Shown here: in pieces, positions 53,913-62,287 of the stretch | Numbering within the stretch: position 1 is the stretch's first letter | How the letters are laid out: every line of letters begins with the position of its first letter | Origin: an uncultured Bacteroidaceae bacterium | Lineage (GTDB): Bacteria; Bacteroidota; Bacteroidia; Bacteroidales; Bacteroidaceae | NCBI GenBank assembly: GCA_934293005.1 | Contig: CAKQYA010000016.1 | Coordinates: 1-63,325 of the forward strand | Direction: 5' to 3' | DNA length: 63,325 bases | Made by a program: the position numbers and the translations under genes | Notes under the pieces: model-generated | Told to the model about the DNA's origin: nothing | Seen by the model: the letters and a program-made list of their open reading frames with translations, nothing else | Database searches by the model: none

Positions 53913-56900
53913 ATGAAGAAACAGCTTAAGAAGGTATTGGTCCTTGGTTCAGGCGCTCTGAAGATAGGACAGGCTGGCGAGTTCGACTATTCAGGTAGTC
54001 AAGCTCTCAAGGCTCTTCGTGAGGAAGGCATCAAATCGGTGCTTGTTAATCCTAACGTTGCAACAATTCAAACGAGTGAAGGTATTGCGGACAAGGTTTA
54101 TTTCTTGCCTGTCAATACCTTTTTTGTAACCGAGATTATTAAGAAGGAGCGTCCTGACGGCATCCTGCTTGCCTTTGGCGGACAGACAGCTCTCAACTGC
54201 GGCACAGAGCTCTTCCTCAACGGCACTCTTAAGGAGTATGGCGTGGAAGTGCTTGGCACAAGCGTGGAAGCTATCATGAACACAGAAGACCGTGACCTCT
54301 TCGTCAAGGAACTGAACAAGATTGACCTCAAGGTGCCTGTGTCACACGCATGTGAGACTATGGAAGAAGCCATCTCTACAGCTCGCGAGATAGGATACCC
54401 TATCATGATACGTTCGGCTTATGCACTTGGCGGCCTCGGTTCTGGTGTGTGCCCTGACGAGGAGACATTCAAAAGCATTGCTGAGTCTGCCTTCACTTTT
54501 GCTCCTCAGGTGCTCGTTGAGGAAAGTCTCAAGGGATGGAAGGAAATCGAGTTTGAGGTTATCCGTGACGCTAATGACCGTTGCTTCACTGTGGCTTCAA
54601 TGGAAAACTTCGACCCGCTGGGCATTCACACAGGAGAGTCTATCGTGGTGGCTCCTACTTGCTCTCTCACAGACGAGCAGGTTAAGATGCTTCAGGAAAT
54701 AGCTGTGCGTTGTGTGCGCCACCTCAATATCGTGGGCGAGTGCAATATCCAATACGCTTTCAATGCTGAGACAAACGACTACCGTATCATCGAAATCAAT
54801 GCGCGTCTTTCGCGCTCTTCAGCTCTTGCATCAAAAGCCACAGGCTACCCACTCGCTTTCGTGGCAGCAAAGATAGCACTTGGCTACACTCTCGACCAGA
54901 TTGGCGAGATGGGCACGCCAAACTCTGCCTATAATGCTCCAGAGCTTGACTACATGATTTGCAAGATACCGCGCTGGGACCTCACAAAGTTTGCAGGAGT
55001 GAGCCGCAAGATTGGATCTTCAATGAAATCGGTAGGTGAAATAATGTCTATCGGCCGTTCTTTTGAAGAGATGATCCAAAAGGGCCTCCGCATGATTGGC
55101 CAAGGCATGCACGGTTTTGTGGGCAATGACCACACCAAGTTTGACAATCTTGACGAGGAACTTGCAAACCCAACAGACCTCCGTGTCTTCGCTATAGCTC
55201 AGGCTTTGGAAGAGGGCTATTCTATCGACCGCATTTACGAGCTCACAAAGATAGACCCTTGGTTTATCAGCCGCATGAAGAATATTGTAGACTACAAGCA
55301 CAAGCTTGAGGGATACAATTCAATTGAAGAGATACCGGCCGATGTGATGCGTCAAGCTAAGGTGTGGGGCTTCTCCGACTTCCAGATAGCACGTTTCGTG
55401 ATGAAAGATTCTGCTGGCAATATGGAAAAGGCAAACCTTGCTGTTCGTTCATATCGCAAGAAGCTTGGCATTCTGCCAGCTGTGAAGCGCATAGAGACAG
55501 TTGCAAGCGAGCATCCTGAGTTGACCAACTACCTCTATATGACATATGCTGTGGAGGGTTACGACGTCAACTATTATAATAATGAGAAGTCTGTCATCGT
55601 GCTTGGCTCCGGAGCTTACCGCATAGGTTCCTCTGTAGAGTTCGACTGGTGCTCTGTCAATGCAATCAACACAGCGCGCAAGCTTGGTTATAAGTCTATC
55701 ATGATCAACTATAACCCTGAGACCGTGTCAACAGACTATGACATGTGTGACCGTCTCTATTTCGACGAACTCTCATTCGAGCGTGTGCTTGATGTTATAG
55801 ACCTTGAGAACCCACGCGGCGTCATTGTTTCTGTAGGTGGCCAGATACCTAACAACCTCGCTATGAAGCTTCATCGCCAGAGCGTGCCAATTCTTGGAAC
55901 GAGTCCTGTGTCAATTGACCGCGCTGAGAATCGTGGCAAATTCTCTGCAATGCTCGACCAGCTTGGCATCGACCAGCCAAAATGGAGTGCCCTCACATCT
56001 ATGGATGATGTTCAGCGATTTATCGACGAGGTGGGCTATCCTGTGCTTGTCCGTCCATCATATGTGCTCTCAGGAGCAGCTATGAATGTTTGCCACAATG
56101 ACGATGAGCTCAAGCGTTTCCTTGCAGCCGCATCGGAGGTGAGCAAGGAGTATCCTGTCGTCATATCTCAGTTTATGACTGAGACCAACGAGATTGAGTT
56201 TGACGGTGTTGCCAAGAATGGTGAAATAGTTGAATATGGCATATCCGAACATGTTGAGTATGCAGGTGTCCATTCTGGTGACGCCACAATGGTGTTCCCT
56301 GCTCAGAACATCACATTCGCTCAGGCACGTCAGATCAAGCGCATCTCACGCGCTATTGCCAAAGAACTTAACATCTCTGGTCCATTCAACATCCAGTATC
56401 TTGCCAAGGGCAGCGACATCAAGGTGATTGAGTGCAACCTCCGCGCTTCACGTTCGTTCCCATTTGTCAGCAAGGTCCTCAAGCGCAACTTCATCGAGAC
56501 TGCCACAAAGATTATGCTTGATGCCCCATACCAGAAGCCAGATAAGAGCGAGTTCGACATTGACCGCATGGGAGTTAAGGCTTCGCAGTTCTCATTTGCT
56601 CGCCTTCAGAATGCTGACCCTGTGCTTGGCGTGGACATGTCATCCACTGGCGAGGTAGGATGTATGGGCGACACGTTTGAAGAAGCTCTTCTCAACTCTC
56701 TCATAGCCACAGGCTATAAGATTCCTTCAAAGGAGAAGGGCATCATGCTTTCAAGCGGTGGCGCAAAGGAGAAAGCAAGCCTGCTCGATGCAGCTCAGGC
56801 TTTGGTCAAGGCTGGATACACAGTTTATGCTACAGAAGGCACAGCCAAGTATCTCAATGACAACGGAGCTAAGGCCACTCCTGTGGGATGGCCAGATGAG

Positions 56901-57143
56901 GAAGGCTCAAAGAATGAGAATGTGATGGACATGATTCATGACCATAAGTTTGATCTCATTGTCAACATTCCTAAGAACCACTCTAAGCGTGAGCTCACTA
57001 ATGGCTATCGCATCCGTCGTGCTGCCATAGACCATAATATACCGCTCATCACAAATGCTCGTCTTGCTTCTGCTTTCATTGAGGCATTCTGTGAAACAGG
57101 TCTTGGCGACATCCAGATCAAGAGCTGGCAGGAATATGAATAA
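53913..57143 (+). CDS. carB: Carbamoyl-phosphate synthase large subunit
   Basis: The 1076-aa ATP-grasp enzyme makes carbamoyl phosphate for pyrimidine and arginine synthesis. Two homologous halves are visible: VLVLGSGALKIGQAGEFDYS at the start and VIVLGSGAYRIGSSVEFDW near 565. The C-terminal MGS-like allosteric domain (about 935-1076) would bind regulatory nucleotides or ornithine. No carA is adjacent, so the glutaminase subunit is encoded elsewhere. A strong terminator follows. Confidence 0.97.
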   Translation: MKKQLKKVLVLGSGALKIGQAGEFDYSGSQALKALREEGIKSVLVNPNVATIQTSEGIADKVYFLPVNTFFVTEIIKKERPDGILLAFGGQTALNCGTELFLNGTLKEYGVEVLGTSVEAIMNTEDRDLFVKELNKIDLKVPVSHACETMEEAISTAREIGYPIMIRSAYALGGLGSGVCPDEETFKSIAESAFTFAPQVLVEESLKGWKEIEFEVIRDANDRCFTVASMENFDPLGIHTGESIVVAPTCSLTDEQVKMLQEIAVRCVRHLNIVGECNIQYAFNAETNDYRIIEINARLSRSSALASKATGYPLAFVAAKIALGYTLDQIGEMGTPNSAYNAPELDYMICKIPRWDLTKFAGVSRKIGSSMKSVGEIMSIGRSFEEMIQKGLRMIGQGMHGFVGNDHTKFDNLDEELANPTDLRVFAIAQALEEGYSIDRIYELTKIDPWFISRMKNIVDYKHKLEGYNSIEEIPADVMRQAKVWGFSDFQIARFVMKDSAGNMEKANLAVRSYRKKLGILPAVKRIETVASEHPELTNYLYMTYAVEGYDVNYYNNEKSVIVLGSGAYRIGSSVEFDWCSVNAINTARKLGYKSIMINYNPETVSTDYDMCDRLYFDELSFERVLDVIDLENPRGVIVSVGGQIPNNLAMKLHRQSVPILGTSPVSIDRAENRGKFSAMLDQLGIDQPKWSALTSMDDVQRFIDEVGYPVLVRPSYVLSGAAMNVCHNDDELKRFLAAASEVSKEYPVVISQFMTETNEIEFDGVAKNGEIVEYGISEHVEYAGVHSGDATMVFPAQNITFAQARQIKRISRAIAKELNISGPFNIQYLAKGSDIKVIECNLRASRSFPFVSKVLKRNFIETATKIMLDAPYQKPDKSEFDIDRMGVKASQFSFARLQNADPVLGVDMSSTGEVGCMGDTFEEALLNSLIATGYKIPSKEKGIMLSSGGAKEKASLLDAAQALVKAGYTVYATEGTAKYLNDNGAKATPVGWPDEEGSKNENVMDMIHDHKFDLIVNIPKNHSKRELTNGYRIRRAAIDHNIPLITNARLASAFIEAFCETGLGDIQIKSWQEYE

Positions 57144-57191
57144 TATGCAATGAGAATGGCATTTGCAGTTTGCAGATGCTGACAATGATAA

Positions 57192-57230
57192 TGAACCCCG
57201 AAAGCCTGTTCACAAGACTTTCGGGGTTCA
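57192..57230. terminator. Bidirectional terminator after carB
   Basis: TGAACCCCGAAAG (57192-57204) pairs perfectly over 13 bp with CTTTCGGGGTTCA (57218-57230). On the plus strand TTCCTTTTCT follows. It lies between convergent carB and the HExxH gene and can serve both. Confidence 0.85.
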
Positions 57231-57252
57231 TTCCTTTTCTCTGCTATTGCTG

Positions 57253-59832
57253 TCACATCACAACGACCTTTTTGCCATTTATGATGTTTAAGCCCTTTTG
57301 CGGTGTAGTGAGCCGTTGCCCGTTCATGTTGAAGATGCCTTCCTTATATGTGGACTGAGGTTTTTCAGAATTGGTGTCCTCCACTTTTTCTATGCCAGTA
57401 GGGTCAAATCCAGGATCGACAATCTTTTTGTCGTAGAAGAACCACTTTTGGTAAGGGTCTGCCACAGCCATGGCACCCTTGCCGAGACGGATGCGGTAAT
57501 CCCAATGATGCGAGCGCTGCCATTCGCCGTTGCTGTCGTCATAGATATAGTCTGTATTGGCCACTACACATATGACGACTCCATTGGCTGGACGGTCTGT
57601 TATGTCCATCTTCATTGTGCCGCAGTATACAGGCTGGCTGTAATAGCTCTTGCCATCTGATGTGCGGTAGCATAGCTGGGCCTGCATGTTGGTGTCTTCC
57701 GGGCGGAATTCAACACATACGGTGTCTTGGTCTTCTGCCACATGGATTGGTATGAAATTAGCTCCGCTCCATCCTGGGTTTGTCAATGTGTCTGGCGCAA
57801 GCCATCCATCGTTGTCGTTGAGGACAGGCTGTGCGTATGGTGTCATTGCCCATTTGTCGCATTTCACATCGTAAGGCTCCCACTCTGGACCAATGACTTG
57901 GGCAAAGGCGTTGCTGGCTGCGTTTCTGTATGCTTTCGAGCCGTAGCCAAAGTCGTATATTGACATGCGTGAACGATATTGGAGTATGATCTTGCGCATT
58001 GCTTCCTCACCAACATAATCGCCTATGCCTTCAAGCACTCTGTAGTCGCAATAGCGCCATATCCATGGCACGCTGCCAGTGCCGGCGAAGCTGGACAGTA
58101 TTGTAGGGAAGGAGTTGGCATATTGGGTGCCTCCAAGGATGTTGCGCCATGTGCATATTTGCTTGCCGTCGCTGGTGTATTTATTCACTCCCTGAGCTTG
58201 AGGGCCTCCGAAAGAGCCGTCCTGCAGCCAGCCTGAATAACATTCTATTGGCATGAATGGTGCGAGGAATGGTCCTGAATCGAGCCATTCTGCCGTGGCG
58301 TCATCGCTTTCCACCTTGCCGGCTTCTTCTGCTTTCAGGGCTTCCATCTGGCTCTGCGCCCATGTGTTTCCTGCCTCATGGAACCATGAAGAGCCTTTGA
58401 CGCCTGGCATGTCGGCGAATGTGGCATGGATGCCCTCGTGCACCATCGCTCCCACTTGCCATTCGTTGTCTCCGTAGTCCTTGTCCTTGCGTGCGCGGCT
58501 GAATGGATACCATGATGCCCAAACGCATGCCCATGTTGCGCCATCTGCTTGAGTTGCGCTTTGGTATCCGCCTTTCTCTTCTTGTGATGTGTTGTCGTTG
58601 GTGAGTCCTGAGCCAAAGATGTATATGATGGATTTGTATCCATTTCGTGCGCTTGCATCTGGAGGCCAGCCCATTTGATTGCGCAAATATGCAAAGTCGT
58701 TGTCGAAGCGGTCTATCATATTTTTGGCTGCCGCATATACTGTGGCAGAGTCTTTTCCCACCTCTGGGTTAAGGTTGTCTCCCCAATATATCGTCCACCA
58801 TTTGCCTGCATAGTAATTAGCAGGAGCTGTGCCTCCATTAGCTGTACGCTTGTAGAACTTGTGTATTTTCTGAGGCTCTGGCAGTTCTGGATATTCATCA
58901 CGGAAATCGTATGAGAATGTGGCTGTGTTTTGTTCCCAATCGTAGAAAGCTCCTGGATTTGGCTGGACATCCACAAAATACCTGTATGAATACCATTTTG
59001 TCTTGTTGTCTTTGCCAGTGGAACGGACTTTAAGGATATACATGCCCGACTGAGCTTCTTGGGCATTGGTGAAGGTCAGGTCGGCGCTGCTCTTGTATCC
59101 TTTTATGGTCTTGCCAGATTTGTCTTGCCATGAATAGCGCACGGTTGCATCCTTGTCTTTTGGCGTGGCAGAAAGTGTGAAACTTGAGCCTGCGTTGACT
59201 TGTATGAAATTGTAGCCTTGCTTCCATTCGTTTTCAGCCTCGCGCACTTGTGGGGTCACGGTCCATGAGTCCACATAGTTTCTGCGCCCGAATGCGATGG
59301 CTGTCTGATTGCTTTTGATGCTTTCCTTTGTTCCGCCAATCTTGACGTTAAACACGTATGTGATAGTGTCTTTGACACTCTTGCTGACGAACGATTCCTT
59401 TACTACAAATTCAGAACCTTCTTCAATGTTGGCATCTGCATTGTGGCTTACCAGCAAGCGGCCTCCATCTTCATACTTGACGCTGATGCGGCGGTTTGCA
59501 ACCTTGGATGTTGCTATTCCAGTGCTGTTGAACCAATGTCCTATGCCAGAACCGATGGTGTATGGCAAGTAGAATGATTCTTTGCCTGATGATGATGATG
59601 TGTATGTGGCTATCATGGACAGATTGCCAGTTTTTAACGCTGCGTCGACCTTGTCCATGTTGCTCATGCCGTATGCTCCTGTCAAGAGAGTCTTGGGCAT
59701 TTCCAATACCGTAGGCGATGCGGCATCCAGCGGTCGCTGGATGTCTGCAGTGAAGCTCACTCGTCTGCCTTGGGCTTGTATGCTTAATGCTGAGATGAGC
59801 ATCATTGAAGTTAATAAGACTTTTGTTTTCAT
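57253..59832 (-). CDS. T9SS-exported HExxH protein with Ig-like domain
   Basis: The 859-aa secreted protein has a signal peptide (to about IQA-Q, residue 20). Residues about 205-290 look like an Ig/PKD module. The catalytic-like region (about 340-700) has VHEGIHATF with HExxH at 465-469 and a nearby HEAGNTW that may supply further ligands. It resembles DUF6055-type peptidase regions and the 699-aa gene upstream at 24449. The C-terminus (about 830-859) has FNMNGQRLTTPQKG then LNIINGKKVVV, a classic T9SS type A sorting tail. It should be surface-bound or released by the T9SS. The target is unknown. Confidence 0.75.
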   Translation of the reverse strand: MKTKVLLTSMMLISALSIQAQGRRVSFTADIQRPLDAASPTVLEMPKTLLTGAYGMSNMDKVDAALKTGNLSMIATYTSSSSGKESFYLPYTIGSGIGHWFNSTGIATSKVANRRISVKYEDGGRLLVSHNADANIEEGSEFVVKESFVSKSVKDTITYVFNVKIGGTKESIKSNQTAIAFGRRNYVDSWTVTPQVREAENEWKQGYNFIQVNAGSSFTLSATPKDKDATVRYSWQDKSGKTIKGYKSSADLTFTNAQEAQSGMYILKVRSTGKDNKTKWYSYRYFVDVQPNPGAFYDWEQNTATFSYDFRDEYPELPEPQKIHKFYKRTANGGTAPANYYAGKWWTIYWGDNLNPEVGKDSATVYAAAKNMIDRFDNDFAYLRNQMGWPPDASARNGYKSIIYIFGSGLTNDNTSQEEKGGYQSATQADGATWACVWASWYPFSRARKDKDYGDNEWQVGAMVHEGIHATFADMPGVKGSSWFHEAGNTWAQSQMEALKAEEAGKVESDDATAEWLDSGPFLAPFMPIECYSGWLQDGSFGGPQAQGVNKYTSDGKQICTWRNILGGTQYANSFPTILSSFAGTGSVPWIWRYCDYRVLEGIGDYVGEEAMRKIILQYRSRMSIYDFGYGSKAYRNAASNAFAQVIGPEWEPYDVKCDKWAMTPYAQPVLNDNDGWLAPDTLTNPGWSGANFIPIHVAEDQDTVCVEFRPEDTNMQAQLCYRTSDGKSYYSQPVYCGTMKMDITDRPANGVVICVVANTDYIYDDSNGEWQRSHHWDYRIRLGKGAMAVADPYQKWFFYDKKIVDPGFDPTGIEKVEDTNSEKPQSTYKEGIFNMNGQRLTTPQKGLNIINGKKVVVM

Positions 59833-59968
59833 TTTCTTTAGCTAGTTTGTTAGTTTAAATTAGTATGTTAGATGTTGTGTGAGTTCACAATGGGTACTTC
59901 CTGCAGCACGAGCATGTGCCGATGGCCTCATTTGTTTGATTTAAACAAGTGTTAGTAAGTTTTCAATG

Positions 59969-59998
59969 CAAATATACATAATTATTTGCTTCCACAAA
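59969..59998 (-). promoter_or_regulatory. Promoter of the 859-aa gene
   Basis: The minus strand has TTTG (59995-59998), an 18-bp spacer and -7 TATATTTG (59969-59976), about 137 bp upstream of the ATG. Confidence 0.6.
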
Positions 59999-60174
59999 AA
60001 AATTAAGCATATATTTACTCATATACAAGCCTATTTCTGTCCATGTGAAGTTCCTTCACCATTTTGATATGTCTTTGTAATGCGGCAACTTGAGAACAAT
60101 ACATCATCCCGTCCCATGGCAAAATATGAATTGAAACGGTTGTTCACAAATTACAAGATGACACAGACTTCATG

Positions 60175-60208
60175 TTTAACCCCAATCTAATGACCGATTT
60201 GGGTTAAA
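60175..60208 (-). repeat. GGTC-core dispersed repeat, copy 3
   Basis: TTTAACCC (60175-60182) and GGGTTAAA (60201-60208) are inverted around CAATCTAATGACCGATTT. The core reads CCCAAATCGGTCATTAGAT on the minus strand, identical over 15 bp to copy 2. It lies in the 586-bp divergent gap, which otherwise holds only the two promoters. Confidence 0.7.
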
Positions 60209-60265
60209 TTAATCCATTATTGAAAAAACATCCTCCGAATGGAGCTATATCTCAGATTATATTAC

Positions 60266-60273
60266 TATCTTTG
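60266..60273 (+). promoter_or_regulatory. -7 box for the LRR gene
   Basis: TATCTTTG matches TAnnTTTG, about 157 bp before the preferred start. A -33 element is not clear. Confidence 0.4.
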
Positions 60274-60430
60274 CCATGTCATATCTGAGTTTTGTTTGTT
60301 TTTCGTGACACTATGATAAGTGAAATATCAGACATGGCATAATGTTGGGCAACTTTTGTTGCTCATGTTCCTGGAAAGTATAACTTATAATAGTGTTGCG
60401 TTATTAAGGATAAACAATATGCGTAGTAAC

Positions 60431-61960
60431 ATGAATTTATTTAACATTCAAAAGATTTTATTTCTTTTGTTATTTCTTGCAGTTTCATCACAATGTTATT
60501 CTGATAACAATATTGTTGTAGGTTTGTTTTGTTTGACACCTTGTCCTGATAATCCAAATGAATTCAGCATCTCTATGAATAAGAATGCTGAACTATATGA
60601 CGAACATGAAAACTTATGTATTCCCTCACAAATTGAAGAAGATGGGAAAATATATAAAATAACAACTATTGCAGCAAAAGGATTCATGAACTGTTGCTTT
60701 GTCAAGAAAATAGTAATTGATGAAGGCATAACGACTGTTGGGAGGCTTGCTTTTAATGGTTGTTCCGATCTCAGTTCTGTCAGCTTCTCTTCTACTATTT
60801 CATCATTGGGCGGTTGCATTTTCTATAATTGCCCGAATCTGAAAGTTATAGATGTTAGTAAGGCAAATCCTGATTTCGACTCACGTGACCAATGTAATGC
60901 CGTAATTCGGACGTCTGAAGACGCTGTGGAGATAGGCTGCGCTGGAACAACATTCCCCAAGTCGGTGTCGCAGATATCCAAAGGCGCATTCAGAGGCTGT
61001 ACAGGCTTATTGTCGCTTAGTGTTCCTGTTTGGATAAGGGTTATTGACGATTGGGCATTCTCCGATTGTTTCCGTCTTGAGAAAATAGTTTTCTCAGAGA
61101 ACACCACATTACAACTTGGCGAGTCTGTGTTCGATGGTTGTTGCTCTCTTGCTTCGTTCAATCTTCCAGCTGGAAACATTAGTTTCTTTCAGAATCCCTT
61201 CACTAACTGTGAAAATCTTTCATCGTTCACGGTCTCTCCATTGAATAAAGAATGGCGTACTAATAAGGAGAATAATGCACTAATATATAATGAGGGTTCT
61301 GTGCTTTTTGCAGGTTGCTACAATACGACAATCGATGACGACATAAAAAGAATATACGCTTCAGCCTTTAAGGGATGCAGGCGACTTACTAAGTTGTTCA
61401 TTCCTGCAGGCATGGAGAGAGTTGATGAAGATGCTTTCTCTGGCTGTGTGAATTTGGTAAACATTGCAGTGGATAAAGACAACAAAGTCTATGATTCACG
61501 TGAAGGCTGCAACTGCATAGTTGAATCACATTCAAATAAGATTGTCTGCGGAAGTTCGGCTGCTGTAATACCTGAGAGCGTGATGTCGATCGGGAAATAT
61601 GCGTTTAGCGGCATGAATACTCCTTCAGTGTTCCGTATACCTGACAATGTGGTGAGAGTGGATGAGTTTGCATTTATGGGTTGCAATAATCTTTATCAGT
61701 TAGTTGTTCCTGCAAATACTGAATTGAAATACGGTTCATTCTATGGTTGTGCACGCTTGGCAAATGCAGTCTACGAACCTGTGAATAAATATGTGAAGAC
61801 AAAGAAGGACCTTACATTTAGAAACACCCCATACCTCTCTTGTCCCAACTTGATATCTATAAGTATCTCAGGAGAAAATGTTCCAGCAATAGAATATGGC
61901 CTTTTTTTGAACGGAAAAGTGAATAAATTGGCTCATCCGACAAATGCGTGGTTTCATTGA
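60431..61960 (+). CDS. BspA-like leucine-rich-repeat surface protein
   Basis: The 509-aa secreted protein has a signal peptide (MNLFNIQKILFLLLFLAVSS, cleavage near CYS, about 24). At least ten LRR_5-type repeats follow (for example AFNGCSDLSSVSF, AFRGCTGLLSLSVP, AFSGCVNLVNIAVD). BspA-type proteins bind host matrix or mediate aggregation. The start is ATG 60431; a second ATG lies at 60419 and a GTG at 60320. No T9SS tail is visible and the end (LAHPTNAWFH) is abrupt, so the C-terminus may have been lost. Confidence 0.82.
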   Translation: MNLFNIQKILFLLLFLAVSSQCYSDNNIVVGLFCLTPCPDNPNEFSISMNKNAELYDEHENLCIPSQIEEDGKIYKITTIAAKGFMNCCFVKKIVIDEGITTVGRLAFNGCSDLSSVSFSSTISSLGGCIFYNCPNLKVIDVSKANPDFDSRDQCNAVIRTSEDAVEIGCAGTTFPKSVSQISKGAFRGCTGLLSLSVPVWIRVIDDWAFSDCFRLEKIVFSENTTLQLGESVFDGCCSLASFNLPAGNISFFQNPFTNCENLSSFTVSPLNKEWRTNKENNALIYNEGSVLFAGCYNTTIDDDIKRIYASAFKGCRRLTKLFIPAGMERVDEDAFSGCVNLVNIAVDKDNKVYDSREGCNCIVESHSNKIVCGSSAAVIPESVMSIGKYAFSGMNTPSVFRIPDNVVRVDEFAFMGCNNLYQLVVPANTELKYGSFYGCARLANAVYEPVNKYVKTKKDLTFRNTPYLSCPNLISISISGENVPAIEYGLFLNGKVNKLAHPTNAWFH

Positions 61961-61997
61961 CCAATTGTCAATCATATTGTCTGATGTGTCCATAGTT

Positions 61998-62243
61998 CTA
62001 TTCTGTTATGATTTCCCAATGACCGCCTTTCGTCGGCCCGACATGCTTGATGCGCTTTGCTTTCTTCATCTTATCCAGCTGCTTCTTGGTGCCATCAGGT
62101 GTGATGCCGATGACCTTGGCAAGTTGTTCGCGAGTAGTGAAAGGGTGCTTGCGAATTTCATCAAGAATCATTTCTTGGGTACTCTTATTCGTTTCTTGGG
62201 TACTTTCTTGGGCAACAGTAGAATCTTCTTTCTTGTTGTCTTT
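61998..62243 (-). pseudogene. C-terminal remnant of an AlbA_2/Schlafen-type (RecG-like) protein
   Basis: The frame is open on the minus strand from a stop at 62244-62246 to TAG at 61998. It encodes a Ser/Thr/Gln/Glu-rich linker and then a winged-helix-like segment: ILDEIRKHPFTTREQLAK, GITPDGTKKQLDKMKKA and VGPTKGGHWEII. This matches the C-terminal helix-turn-helix of AlbA_2/Schlafen ATPase proteins. From the only internal ATG (62171) it would be 57 aa. The 5' part is missing and a transposase lies directly upstream, so insertion probably removed it. Confidence 0.65.
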
Positions 62244-62287
62244 TCATTTTGTATCCACAATCATGTATCTGCTTTTTCCTGACTTCG

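Noticed and set aside
60320..60430. Longer N-terminus for the LRR protein
   Set aside because: The GTG start adds a segment with no export signal ahead of a clean signal peptide that begins at 60419 or 60431.
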